From NCBI RefSeq assembly GCF_009858335.1, contig NZ_VMSE01000002.1, positions 1 through 64,000 on the forward strand: a stretch of 64,000 bases of DNA. The letters run 5' to 3'. Within the stretch, counting starts at the first letter, position 1. Every line of letters begins with the position of its first letter. A model generated the notes under the pieces. The model made no database searches, had not been told where the DNA came from, and saw only the letters and a program-made list of their open reading frames with translations. Source of the stretch: Methylovorus glucosotrophus. GTDB taxonomy: Bacteria; Pseudomonadota; Gammaproteobacteria; Burkholderiales; Methylophilaceae. The translations under genes were made by a program, and so were the position numbers. This document shows, piece after piece, positions 27,890-36,534 of this stretch.

Positions 27890-30736
27890 ATGAATACTCA
27901 AACCACTGAAAACGCACACACTTTAGCCAAAGCTTTTGACCCCAAGGCGCTCGAAAGCAAATGGTATCAATTCTGGGAATCCCGCGGCTATTACGCGGCT
28001 GGCATGGATGCCTCCAAATCAGACAATTTCTGCATCCTGCTGCCCCCGCCCAATGTGACAGGCACCCTGCACATGGGCCATGGTTTCAACCAGACCATCA
28101 TGGATGCCCTGACGCGCTATCACCGCATGCGCGGCGACAATACGCTGTGGCAACCGGGTACGGATCACGCGGGCATTGCCACGCAGATCGTGGTGGAACG
28201 CCAGCTGGATGCGCAAGGCGTCAGCCGCCACGACCTTGGCCGGGAAAAATTTCTGGAAAAAGTGTGGGAGTGGAAAGAATACTCCGGCGGCACCATTACC
28301 CAGCAGATGCGCCGTCTGGGCACATCGCCAGACTGGAGCCGCGAGCGCTTCACCATGGACGCCGGCCTCAACAAGGTAGTGACCGAGAGTTTTGTCCGCC
28401 TGTATAACGAAGGCCTGATTTACCGCGGCAAGCGCCTGGTGAACTGGGATGTGAAGCTGGGCACGGCGGTTTCTGACCTGGAAGTGGTGCAGGACGAAGA
28501 AGACGGCTCCATGTGGCACATCAATTATCCGCTGACGAATGGCTCCGGGCATCTCACGGTGGCGACCACCCGTCCGGAAACCATGCTGGGTGACGTAGCG
28601 GTGATGGTGCACCCCGAAGACGAGCGCTACGCGCATCTGATCGGCAAGACGGTGAAGCTGCCATTGTGTGATCGCGAGATACCGATCATCGCCGATGACT
28701 ATGTGGATCGCGAGTTCGGTACCGGTGTGGTCAAGGTAACACCGGCGCATGACTTCAATGACTATGCGGTAGGTCAGCGTCATGGTTTGCCCATGATCGG
28801 CATCCTCGACCTCAAGGGCTTCGTCAACGAGAATGCGCCTGAAGGCTATCGCGGTCTGGAGCGCTTTGCTGCCCGCAAGCAGGTTGTGGCTGATCTGGAA
28901 GCCCAGGGCTTTCTGGTCAAGGTCGACAAGCACAAACTCAAGGTGCCACGTGGTGACCGCACCGGCGTGGTGATTGAGCCCATGCTGACCGATCAATGGT
29001 TTGTCGCCATGAGCAAGCCCGCTGCCGATGGCAAGAGCATCACACAAAAAGCGCTGGAGGTGGTGGCCGACGGTCAGATCAAGTTCTACCCGGAAAACTG
29101 GGTAAACACCTACAACCAGTGGCTGAACAATATTCAGGATTGGTGTATTTCGCGCCAGCTGTGGTGGGGGCATCAGATCCCGGCCTGGTATACGGACAGT
29201 GGCAAGGTGTACGTTGCGCATGATGCGGACGAAGCGCAAGCCCTGGCGGCAAAGGATGGCTATACCGGCAAACTGAAGCGCGATGATGACGTGCTGGATA
29301 CCTGGTATTCCTCCGCTTTGTGGCCGTTCTCTACCCTGGATTGGACGGGGGATGAAGCCGTGGATGCGGCGAATCAGGCACTGCAGCAATATCTGCCATC
29401 CAGCGTGCTGGTCACCGGCTTTGACATCATTTTCTTCTGGGTAGCGCGCATGGTCATGATGACCACGCACCTCACCGGCAAGATTCCGTTCAAGCATGTG
29501 TATGTGCACGGCCTGATTCGTGATGCGGAAGGGCAGAAGATGTCCAAATCCAAGGGCAATGTGCTGGACCCGATCGACCTGATCGACGGCATTGATCTGG
29601 ATGCGCTGATCAAGAAGCGCACGACTGGGCTCATGAACCCCAAGGACGCGGAAAAGATCGAGAAGCGTACCCGCAAGGAATTCCCCGAGGGCATCTCTGC
29701 GTATGGCACGGATGCGCTGCGCTTTACCTTTGCCAGCCTGGCTTCGCCAGGGCGCGATATCAAGTTTGACCTGCAGCGCTGCGAGGGCTACCGCAACTTC
29801 TGCAACAAGCTGTGGAATGCCACGCGCTTTGTGCTGATGAACACCGAGGGGCAGGATTGCGGTCTGGAAGATTGCAAAACCAAGCCTGAAGGCTATCTCA
29901 GCTTTTCCCAGGCGGATCGCTGGATTGTCAGCCTGTTGCAAAAAGTGGAGGCGGATATCGAGCGTGGTTTTGCCGATTACCGTTTTGACCTGATCGCGCA
30001 AAGCATCTACAAGTTTGTGTGGGATGAGTATTGCGACTGGTATCTGGAAATTGCCAAGACCCAGTTGCAGACCGGTACCGAGGCCGAGCAGCGCGCTACG
30101 CGCCGCACTTTGCTACGCGTTCTGGAGACCATCCTGCGTCTGGCGCACCCCATCATGCCTTTCATTACCGAAGAAATCTGGCAAACCGTGGGCCCCTTGT
30201 CTGGCCGTGACATGAATCAGCCTGGCCCCAGCATCATGCTGCAGGTGTATCCAAAATCACAGCCAGGCAAAATTGATGAACAGGCGGAAGCTTGGGTTGG
30301 TCTGCTGAAAGAAGCCGTTGATGCCTGCCGCAGTTTGCGCGGGGAAATGGGTATTTCGCCCGCGACGCGCGTACCCTTGATTGCGGCGGGAGATGCCTCC
30401 GCATTGCAAGCCTACGCTCCGCATCTCAAAGCCCTGGCCAAGCTTGCCGAGGTTGAGATTGTTGCCGAGTTGCCGCAAGCCGATGCCCCGGTGGCGCTGG
30501 CAGGTGACTTCCGCCTGATGCTGAAGATTGAAGTCGATGTTGCTGCAGAAAAGGAACGCCTGAGCAAGGAAATTACCCGCTTGCAAACCGAAGTCAGCAA
30601 AGCGGAAGCCAAACTGGGCAATGCGAGTTTTGTCGATCGTGCGCCTGCCGCCGTGGTGGCACAGGAGCGGGAACGTCTGGCGGGCTTCAAGGCAACGCTG
30701 GACAAGCTGCAATCTCAATTGGGGCGTTTAGTTTAG
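27890..30736 (+). CDS. valS: Valyl-tRNA synthetase
   Basis: ValRS charges tRNA-Val and edits mischarged threonine. The 948-residue class I synthetase has the HIGH motif as HMGH (61-64, in [13 protein letters not shown]), a CP1 editing domain with [13 protein letters not shown], and [12 protein letters not shown] near 550. The anticodon-binding domain and the C-terminal coiled coil follow, the latter ending [11 protein letters not shown]. Length and order are those of bacterial ValRS. It reads divergently from nfeD. The start matches [18 protein letters not shown]. Confidence 0.97.
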   Translation: MNTQTTENAHTLAKAFDPKALESKWYQFWESRGYYAAGMDASKSDNFCILLPPPNVTGTLHMGHGFNQTIMDALTRYHRMRGDNTLWQPGTDHAGIATQIVVERQLDAQGVSRHDLGREKFLEKVWEWKEYSGGTITQQMRRLGTSPDWSRERFTMDAGLNKVVTESFVRLYNEGLIYRGKRLVNWDVKLGTAVSDLEVVQDEEDGSMWHINYPLTNGSGHLTVATTRPETMLGDVAVMVHPEDERYAHLIGKTVKLPLCDREIPIIADDYVDREFGTGVVKVTPAHDFNDYAVGQRHGLPMIGILDLKGFVNENAPEGYRGLERFAARKQVVADLEAQGFLVKVDKHKLKVPRGDRTGVVIEPMLTDQWFVAMSKPAADGKSITQKALEVVADGQIKFYPENWVNTYNQWLNNIQDWCISRQLWWGHQIPAWYTDSGKVYVAHDADEAQALAAKDGYTGKLKRDDDVLDTWYSSALWPFSTLDWTGDEAVDAANQALQQYLPSSVLVTGFDIIFFWVARMVMMTTHLTGKIPFKHVYVHGLIRDAEGQKMSKSKGNVLDPIDLIDGIDLDALIKKRTTGLMNPKDAEKIEKRTRKEFPEGISAYGTDALRFTFASLASPGRDIKFDLQRCEGYRNFCNKLWNATRFVLMNTEGQDCGLEDCKTKPEGYLSFSQADRWIVSLLQKVEADIERGFADYRFDLIAQSIYKFVWDEYCDWYLEIAKTQLQTGTEAEQRATRRTLLRVLETILRLAHPIMPFITEEIWQTVGPLSGRDMNQPGPSIMLQVYPKSQPGKIDEQAEAWVGLLKEAVDACRSLRGEMGISPATRVPLIAAGDASALQAYAPHLKALAKLAEVEIVAELPQADAPVALAGDFRLMLKIEVDVAAEKERLSKEITRLQTEVSKAEAKLGNASFVDRAPAAVVAQERERLAGFKATLDKLQSQLGRLV

Positions 30737-30740
30737 GGAA

Positions 30741-30767
30741 ATGACGGCCGCATGATGCGGTTGTCAT
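30741..30767. repeat. REP-like hairpin (copy 2)
   Basis: ATGAC-GG-CCGCA and TGCGG-TT-GTCAT form a stem around a TGA loop directly behind the valS stop. Its arms resemble the hairpin behind the SPFH gene. Confidence 0.5.
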
Positions 30768-30768
30768 T

Positions 30769-30793
30769 GACTGACCAAAAATGTCAGTCCTTT
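30769..30793 (+). terminator. Probable valS terminator
   Basis: GACTGAC and GTCAGTC pair around CAAAAAT, followed by CCTTTAG. The stem is perfect over 7 bp but the T-run is short, so it is a modest terminator. Confidence 0.5.
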
Positions 30794-30813
30794 AGAAACA
30801 AGCAGATAGTAAA

Positions 30814-30843
30814 TTGACTTTGCTGGAGCGCGGCGCGTTAATA
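30814..30843 (+). promoter_or_regulatory. Possible promoter of the riboswitch transcript
   Basis: TTGACT (30814-30819) is a good -35. TTAATA (30838-30843) is a weak -10 after 18 bases. If used, transcription starts near 30850, leaving the riboswitch almost without a 5' P1 strand, so a promoter further upstream may be used instead. Confidence 0.35.
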
Positions 30844-30930
30844 GATACATGAAAAGGCAAACCCGTTTGAAAGAACGGAGACGCAAAGCTACCGGTCTAA
30901 GGAGCAATCTATGACAGCGGGGCCGCCAAT
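30830..30930 (+). ncRNA. GEMM-I cyclic-dinucleotide riboswitch
   Basis: All core elements of the GEMM-I aptamer are visible. These are GGCAAACC (30856-30863), a CCGTT/AACGG hairpin closed by a GAAA tetraloop (30869-30872), GACGCAAAGC (30880-30889), ACCGG, the tetraloop receptor halves CTAAGG (30897-30902) and TATG (30910-30913), and AGCGGGG. The GCCGCC at 30922-30927 would be the 3' strand of P1. Its only convincing 5' partner (GCGGC, 30830-30834) is about 20 bases further upstream than usual. The class normally senses c-di-GMP; a subset (GEMM-Ib) senses cGAMP. I have not assigned the deciding position. Confidence 0.9.
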
Positions 30931-30939
30931 CCTCCAGTA

Positions 30940-30966
30940 AGCCAACCGGCTGGCTGCCTTTTCGGA
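30940..30966 (+). terminator. Possible expression-platform hairpin
   Basis: AGCCA and TGGCT enclose ACCGGC and are followed by GCCTTTTC. It lies just behind the aptamer and could be a ligand-controlled terminator. The stem is only 5 bp, so confidence is low. Confidence 0.35.
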
Positions 30967-31033
30967 TAAATTCAATTTTTTGTTCTTAACACCGTTAAAG
31001 AACACTATGGATGCAAGACGAGAGGACGACATG

Positions 31034-32275
31034 ATGAACCCCAGAAACGCAATATTGGTCGCGATCACTATCATGGCCAGCACCGCTGCGATGAGTGCTC
31101 AGGCTGCGGATTACATTAAGTGCACTGGCACATCGGGCAAGACGATTTATACCAACTTGCCTTTTATGTGCGCAGACGCTGCCAAGCAGGCGCAAGAAGC
31201 AACAAAAGCGGCACTCGCTGCGCAGGCGGCCAAAGAAGCTGCTGCCAAAGCGGCCGCAGAAAAAGCAGCGGCTGAAGCAAAGGCTGCTGCTGAGAAAGCA
31301 GCCGCGATAAAAGCTTCGGCAGCCGCAGTGAAAGCCAATGCACTGGTAACGGATTCTGTTTTCTCGCCAGATAGCTTCTGGTATACGCCTATCCCTAAAG
31401 ACGTCGAGCTGCATCCTTACTCTGCACAATTTGCACAAGAGATTGTGCGGCAGAAAAAAGCTTACTACGGTAACGTCACGATCAATACATCCAAGTATTC
31501 CAGCCCGGTCTATGTGGCGGATGCCAATACTCCCACAGTCCGCGTAAATCAGTGGGATTGCCAGAAAAAGGGCTATAAGGACTCTGGTTTGCTGACACAA
31601 TGGGCTGCCGTTCCGGTTCCAACATATGCTGTTCCTGCTGAAGGTAACGATATGGAAATGACGGTATATCAACCTTCAACGGATACTGTCTGGGAATTCT
31701 GGAAGGCCAAGAAAGAAAATGGGGTGTGGTATGCCTGCTGGGGTGGCCGTTTGGAAAACGCATCCAAGAGCAATGGCGTGTTCTATAAGTACTATGGCAC
31801 CACAGCCACCAGCCTGCCTTTTATTGGCGGCCAGATTACGGCTGAAGAACTGGAGCGCGGTGAAATCAGACATGCGATTGGTATAGCCCTGGTCGATGCC
31901 GAGCACTGGAATATAATTTCGTGGCCAGCGAATCGCTCAGATGGCTGGAATGGCAACAAGCGTGCTTACCAGATTGCAGAAGGCCAACGTTTCCGCTTGG
32001 ATCCCAATATTGATGTCAACACTTTGAAGTTGAGCAAAGCCGGCAAAATCATTGCGAAGGCAGCGCAGACATATGGCTTCGTCGTGTGGGACAAAGCCGG
32101 CTCGCTCTCGCTGCGTGCGCAGAATGCCTATTCTTACACCAAGCTGGGTAAGCCAAATCCTTATCCTGCCTTGTTCGAGAACAAAGCCAATTATGCGGTA
32201 CTGGATGGATTCCCATGGGAAAGTTTGCAATTCTTACCCATGGATTATGGCAAATCTCAAACAACGGCTAAATAG
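31034..32275 (+). CDS. Riboswitch-controlled secreted protein of unknown function
   Basis: The precursor has about 413 residues and a signal peptide (cleavage after AMSAQA). The mature N-terminus ADYIKCTGTSGKTIYTN is like DUF4124 domains. An Ala/Lys/Glu coiled-coil segment of about 60 residues follows. The C-terminal domain of about 290 residues starts FSPDSFWYTPIP and includes VRVNQWDCQ, DTVWEFWKAKK, WYACWGGRLENAS, GEIRHAIGIAL and GQRFRLDP. I recall such C-terminal domains from secreted bacterial proteins without a known role; the aromatic content suggests a beta-rich, perhaps carbohydrate-binding fold. AGAGGA precedes tandem ATGs 3 bases apart; I prefer the second. A c-di-GMP-type riboswitch in the leader points to biofilm or surface use. 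Confidence 0.8.
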   Translation: MNPRNAILVAITIMASTAAMSAQAADYIKCTGTSGKTIYTNLPFMCADAAKQAQEATKAALAAQAAKEAAAKAAAEKAAAEAKAAAEKAAAIKASAAAVKANALVTDSVFSPDSFWYTPIPKDVELHPYSAQFAQEIVRQKKAYYGNVTINTSKYSSPVYVADANTPTVRVNQWDCQKKGYKDSGLLTQWAAVPVPTYAVPAEGNDMEMTVYQPSTDTVWEFWKAKKENGVWYACWGGRLENASKSNGVFYKYYGTTATSLPFIGGQITAEELERGEIRHAIGIALVDAEHWNIISWPANRSDGWNGNKRAYQIAEGQRFRLDPNIDVNTLKLSKAGKIIAKAAQTYGFVVWDKAGSLSLRAQNAYSYTKLGKPNPYPALFENKANYAVLDGFPWESLQFLPMDYGKSQTTAK

Positions 32276-32289
32276 TTAACTCAAATAAC

Positions 32290-32538
32290 TCATGTCGTAC
32301 GTTTGCGAATGTGGAATGTAAACACCTTGTCCTGCATGGCCTCATCCGGCTCCTGCAGGGCAAGCATTTCATGCCCCGTCTGTTTGCAGAACGCCTGAAA
32401 ATCTTTTACCGACCCTGGGTCGGTTGCCAGCACTTTCAATACTTGGCCGGGCTCTAGCTCGGCCAAGCCTTTTTTACAGCGCAAAATCGGCAGCGGACAT
32501 TTAAGACCGCGCGCATCCAGTTCTTTCGTAAATTCCAT
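32290..32538 (-). CDS. TusA family sulfur carrier protein
   Basis: TusA proteins carry persulfide sulfur on a conserved cysteine. The 82-residue chain has the CPxP motif as GLKC14-PLPILR, then LKVLATDPGSVKDFQAFCKQTGH, the standard TusA/SirA fold. It lies downstream of a rhodanese gene on the same strand, a common pairing in sulfur transfer. Whether it serves tRNA thiolation (true TusA) or another route is not clear from context. Confidence 0.88.
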   Translation of the reverse strand: MEFTKELDARGLKCPLPILRCKKGLAELEPGQVLKVLATDPGSVKDFQAFCKQTGHEMLALQEPDEAMQDKVFTFHIRKRTT

Positions 32539-32557
32539 TTCTTATTCTCTTTCAAGA

Positions 32558-32887
32558 TCACGCTTGAAGCGGGGCAAAAGGAAATCCAGCCCTTCCCCAA
32601 GCCAATACACCGCCTTGCAGGTTGTACACATTCTCACGGCCATGACTCGCAATAAACGATGCAGCTTGCCCTGACCGTATGCCGCTATGGCAATAAAAAA
32701 CCAGGGTTTCGCTTCCTGCCGTCAAGTCATCAACGCTGGCCGGTATAAGGGAAAGTGGAATATGACGTGCGCCAGCGATAATCCCGCGAGCCACTTCATC
32801 GGCGTTACGCACATCGATGAGACGCAACGTCCCTTTCTCAATGAGGGCAAACAGCTCTGCTGCGTCTATGTCTTTATGGGTTGTCAT
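32558..32887 (-). CDS. Single-domain rhodanese
   Basis: A sulfurtransferase of 109 residues with one rhodanese domain. LIDVRNADEVARGIIAGARH is followed by the active-site loop C66-HSGIRS. I chose the ATG of MTTHKDIDAAEL; a 12-residue upstream extension is possible. No signal peptide is visible, so it is likely cytoplasmic. It probably hands persulfide to the TusA-like protein encoded just downstream. Confidence 0.85.
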   Translation of the reverse strand: MTTHKDIDAAELFALIEKGTLRLIDVRNADEVARGIIAGARHIPLSLIPASVDDLTAGSETLVFYCHSGIRSGQAASFIASHGRENVYNLQGGVLAWGRAGFPFAPLQA

Positions 32888-33069
32888 GGTGGAGCCTAAA
32901 TATTGAAGTGAGAGGGCAATCATTCACTGCAGTCTGAGAGAACACAAGGCGTCGATATTTCTAATCACGCGCCTGGCTAAATCTGGAGCAGTGCTTTTGT
33001 TTTAGCGAGTGATGATTCGTACATGCCGATGGCGATGTAAGTTCCAGCAATGAAGGGGTGATTTTATCG

Positions 33070-33630
33070 CTAATGTGACACGCCGTCTCTTGTTAACACC
33101 TTAAGTGCTGTCATCCAGAGTATTTTCAAGTCAAACATCAGCGATTGCCTGTGCAGATACTCTGCATCCAGCGCCACTTTTTGTGGAATGGGCAGTTCAT
33201 CTCGTCCATTGACTTGGGCCCAGCCCGTTAATCCAGGCACCAGTGCATCCACTCCCTGCGCGGTACGCAATGCAATCAGATCATCCTGGTTGTACAGCGC
33301 CGGCCGAGGCCCGACAAAACTCATGTCGCCTTTGAGTATGCTCCAGAGCTGAGGTAGCTCATCCAGACTGGATTTGCGCAAAAATGCCCCGATCGGTGTC
33401 AGCCATTGCGAAGGATTTTCCAGCAAGTGCGTTGCAACGGCGGGAGTGTCAATGCGCATACTGCGGAATTTGGGCATTTTGAAAATCCGGTTGCGCCGTC
33501 CAACACGATTACTCCAGTAGACGATGGGCCCTGGGGATGTCAACCTAACAAGCATGGCCACAATCAGAATGGGCAGTATCAGCAACAGGGCAGCGATTAA
33601 AGCCAGTATCAAGTCAAACGCGCGTTTCAT
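33070..33630 (-). CDS. Bacterial sugar transferase (phosphoglycosyl transferase)
   Basis: This monotopic phosphoglycosyl transferase moves a sugar-1-phosphate to undecaprenyl phosphate and so starts a lipid-linked glycan. The 186 residues have one N-terminal membrane helix (LILALIAALLLILPILI), RVGRRNRIFKMPKFRSM, SSLDELPQLW and GDMSFVGPRPAL. The size is that of the small PglC-like form. It is the last gene of the polysaccharide cluster; the ATG lies 17 bases inside the epimerase gene. With that epimerase it forms the usual initiating pair, so the first sugar is probably an N-acetylhexosamine derivative (inference). Confidence 0.9.
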   Translation of the reverse strand: MKRAFDLILALIAALLLILPILIVAMLVRLTSPGPIVYWSNRVGRRNRIFKMPKFRSMRIDTPAVATHLLENPSQWLTPIGAFLRKSSLDELPQLWSILKGDMSFVGPRPALYNQDDLIALRTAQGVDALVPGLTGWAQVNGRDELPIPQKVALDAEYLHRQSLMFDLKILWMTALKVLTRDGVSH

Positions 33631-34576
33631 GCTTATCCTCGGACTGGGCAGCGCGCCGCAATCCTTCATCAATGGTGATCGGTGGGTTCCAACCCAATAA
33701 CTGTCGCGTCTTAGCAATATCTACCTGTAAGGATCCACATAGCCGCTGGAAAATACTGCGCTTGTTCAGCAATATAGCCCCCAGCTTTAGGATCGGAATG
33801 GGTACAAAAAAGAGGCGGGCAGGTTTACCAAGCGCTTTTGCCATACGAGTCAAGAGCTCGGCAGATGACAAATCCTCCCCATCACTAACCAAAAATATTT
33901 GGTTGGCGGCGGCAGGATGGTCGATGCAGGTAATAATAAGATCTACCAGGTTATCCAAGGCTACCAAGCTGCGTCTATTGTTGGTAATCGCTCCTAACGG
34001 TAAAGGAACACCGCTGGCCAGCCAACGTATCATGTTGGCGAAGTTGGCCTTCACACCTGGGCCATATACCAAGGGCGGACGGATAATCACCACCTCCATG
34101 GCAGACTCGGCTGCCAGATTTAACAGTGCTTGCTCGGCCTCAAACTTTGAGACTCCATATGCATCTTCGGGCGCGGGATCGTCATCGGCAGAGTAAATGC
34201 CCCCGGGCTCTGTCGATTCGCCGTTGACCTTGACGGAACTGAGGAAGATAAACCGTTTTATGCCCATGTCAGCAGCTTGTCTTGCTAGATTAATAGTAGC
34301 CTCAACATTGGTGCGACGGAATTCACTTAGCGGATCTGCACTTTTGTCGGACATTACATGTACGCGGGCAGCAAGGTGAATGATAGTAGCTACATCCTTC
34401 AGTGAAATAGTCCAGTCTGTATTTGCCGTGATCTCGCCAGTGCTGGCAACATCCGTAATATCAATTCCCTGCTTAGGTGAACGTACTATTTTACGAACAG
34501 TTGAGCCCTGGACTTCCAGTCTGTTGCAAAGCGCAGAGCCCACGAATCCGTTCGCACCAGTAACTAAAATTGTCAT
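33614..34576 (-). CDS. NAD-dependent nucleotide-sugar epimerase (WbpV-like)
   Basis: Extended SDR protein of 320 residues with N-terminal GANGFVGSAL, IHLAARVHV, FLSSVKVNGE (Ser) and YGVSKFEAE (the Tyr-x3-Lys pair). The set resembles 4-epimerases/dehydrogenases that supply the first sugar of O-antigen repeat units, for example WbpV/WbiG. It sits immediately before the sugar transferase gene and overlaps it. The precise substrate, probably a UDP-GlcNAc derivative, is inferred from that pairing. Confidence 0.85.
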   Translation of the reverse strand: MTILVTGANGFVGSALCNRLEVQGSTVRKIVRSPKQGIDITDVASTGEITANTDWTISLKDVATIIHLAARVHVMSDKSADPLSEFRRTNVEATINLARQAADMGIKRFIFLSSVKVNGESTEPGGIYSADDDPAPEDAYGVSKFEAEQALLNLAAESAMEVVIIRPPLVYGPGVKANFANMIRWLASGVPLPLGAITNNRRSLVALDNLVDLIITCIDHPAAANQIFLVSDGEDLSSAELLTRMAKALGKPARLFFVPIPILKLGAILLNKRSIFQRLCGSLQVDIAKTRQLLGWNPPITIDEGLRRAAQSEDKHETRV

Positions 34577-34743
34577 TAAGTTTCATCGCCTTTTATCAAG
34601 CAATCAGATTTTCGTGGTTCATAAATTCTCGATATAAATTGATTGATGAGCAAACATGTCATTTGTGCAATTTGAGTTGGGATTTTACTGATGCGATTCT
34701 CTGTGTATACATAAAGCATAGACTTTATCGCTATTAGACGAGC

Positions 34744-35499
34744 TTAGAAAGTTTTGTGTTTTCTACGTAACAACCACAAGCTATGCTTGACTAAGTAGCG
34801 GACCATACTTAGTACGTGCCATTTTAGATACTTGATATTTTGGTGACTGGCCCGCTGAGCATGATGTATTGCAGATACAGAGGGATCTAATTTCACTTTC
34901 CACCCGGCCATTTGTAGGCGCGCACATAGGTCAACATCCTCGTAATACAAGAAAAACCCCTCATCGAAGCCGTTTAGCTGACGGAATACATCAGATTTAA
35001 TCATCATGAACATTCCACCTACCCAGTCAGGTGCAAAGGGCGGGTTTCCTACTTGATATGGATAATGTCCATGATCCATATGTATAACCTTTTTTATTAG
35101 ACTGAACGGCGTAGGGAAATGGCGCGCATTGTCTTCAGGTTGTCCAGAGGGGCCTAAAATTGCGGGAGCGATGAGAGCTGTTTCTCCGACTATCCCTAGT
35201 TGCAAATTCTCAAATGGATTGTGGGGGATTCTTATATCAGGATTTAGAATTGCAAAGTATGGAGTATTGCAGTAACGAAACGCATAGTTATGATTTGCAC
35301 CAAACCCCTTTGGTGCGGGTGGGGAAATAAAACGTACCTGATTAAGTAATTTTTCCGGAATCTCGAAATTATCACCAGGTAAGTTGCTGGTGAGAATAAT
35401 GGGACCTGTAAAATTAATATTACTTAAATCAATTAATAGAAAATTGACTAGCGTAGATTGATTATGACTAACAATAGATATTGTAACCAACGAGTCCAA
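34744..35499 (-). CDS. GT2 glycosyltransferase (rhamnosyltransferase-like)
   Basis: 251-residue GT-A glycosyltransferase. VTISIVSHNQ begins the nucleotide-sugar fold, FAILNPDIR holds the DxD-like motif, and DWVGGMFMMIKSDVF and FFLYYEDVDLCARL match the WbbL/rhamnosyltransferase group. It is probably soluble or peripheral, acting at the inner face of the inner membrane to extend the lipid-linked oligosaccharide. It reads with the surrounding minus-strand cluster, about 165 bases before the epimerase gene; that gap holds no gene I can see. Confidence 0.82.
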   Translation of the reverse strand: MDSLVTISIVSHNQSTLVNFLLIDLSNINFTGPIILTSNLPGDNFEIPEKLLNQVRFISPPAPKGFGANHNYAFRYCNTPYFAILNPDIRIPHNPFENLQLGIVGETALIAPAILGPSGQPEDNARHFPTPFSLIKKVIHMDHGHYPYQVGNPPFAPDWVGGMFMMIKSDVFRQLNGFDEGFFLYYEDVDLCARLQMAGWKVKLDPSVSAIHHAQRASHQNIKYLKWHVLSMVRYLVKHSLWLLRRKHKTF

Positions 35500-35505
35500 G
35501 TTTAA

Positions 35506-36534
35506 TTATTGCCTTTTAAGAGTGAGAGATGTATTTTTCATCAGAAAGTAAAATATCCGAACGCCATCGCCGTTAATTAGTCTTCCTATGAGCGAAACAA
35601 TTGCACCCCAAGCGATAGCAATATATTTAGGCCAAAATAAAATAGGGTAAACTGATAAGTAATACCAAATATTTTTAGAATATCTTTCAGAAAAACGTTT
35701 TTTGACAGATGAAATATTATGGTTTTTTACCCTGTCTTTTAAAATATATTGAGGGAAATAACTTAGTAGTAGCTTTTTTTCATAACGTTTGATAGCTTCG
35801 GCCCCTAGGAACGGCCTATAAGAATCGAGGATTTTTCCGAGCTCATGGACAAAAACGTTTGAAAAATCATAATGCCCCCAATTATTTCTTTTGTAAGCAA
35901 TGAAATATTTTTTGCTGTAAAGGTTTAGGCTGGCTTTTTTTGCGGCAAGGATAACTAAGTGAACTTGTACAAGGCTGCATCCGCAAAATTTATATGGATC
36001 TACATCAGTCAAGAGACTTTTATTTATTACGCAAGCAGAAATTAAGGCTGCAAGAGGACCAATTTTACTTAAAAATTTTGCCGTATCTTTAAAAGATACT
36101 GAATGTCCAAAACTGGGAGGGCATTCATTTATGAAGTCATTGTCATATCCAAATGGCCGAATGCAAATTACCCCATATGTGTTTCTTTTTACTTCATTAA
36201 TAATCCATTTTACTGCACCATTTATTAGCAAATCATCATCGCCCAAAGCAACGACATATGTACCATTGGCGATGCTATAACATTGAGCAATATTTTTATC
36301 AGAACCAATATTTTCCGCATTTCTAATGTATCGATAATTTTGTAATTTACCGATAAATGATTTGGCAACCTCTTCTGTGTTGTCGCTACTTGCGTTATCA
36401 GATACTACTATTTCGACTAATGCAGGATCTATATCTTTTAGTTCTGATAGAAGTTGCTCGAGATTTAATTTTAAATAATTGGCTCGATTAAATGTAGGAA
36501 TGGTAATGCTAAGGATACATTCAGACTTCATCAT
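35506..36534 (-). CDS. GT2 family glycosyltransferase
   Basis: 342 residues. It starts SITIPTFNRANYLK, then VVSDNASSDNTEE and VALGDDDLL (acidic metal motif), as in GT-A/GT2 transferases. A hydrophobic C-terminal section (about 280-330) may associate with the membrane. Its ATG overlaps the stop of the flippase gene by 4 bases (ATGA). The coding sequence is AT-rich compared with the core genes, suggesting horizontal origin. Donor and acceptor are unknown. Confidence 0.82.
   Translation of the reverse strand: MMKSECILSITIPTFNRANYLKLNLEQLLSELKDIDPALVEIVVSDNASSDNTEEVAKSFIGKLQNYRYIRNAENIGSDKNIAQCYSIANGTYVVALGDDDLLINGAVKWIINEVKRNTYGVICIRPFGYDNDFINECPPSFGHSVSFKDTAKFLSKIGPLAALISACVINKSLLTDVDPYKFCGCSLVQVHLVILAAKKASLNLYSKKYFIAYKRNNWGHYDFSNVFVHELGKILDSYRPFLGAEAIKRYEKKLLLSYFPQYILKDRVKNHNISSVKKRFSERYSKNIWYYLSVYPILFWPKYIAIAWGAIVSLIGRLINGDGVRIFYFLMKNTSLTLKRQ

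Noticed and set aside
28019..30001. 660-codon open frame on the minus strand
   Set aside because: It lies wholly opposite valS and has no recognisable protein motif; it is a shadow of valS codon use.
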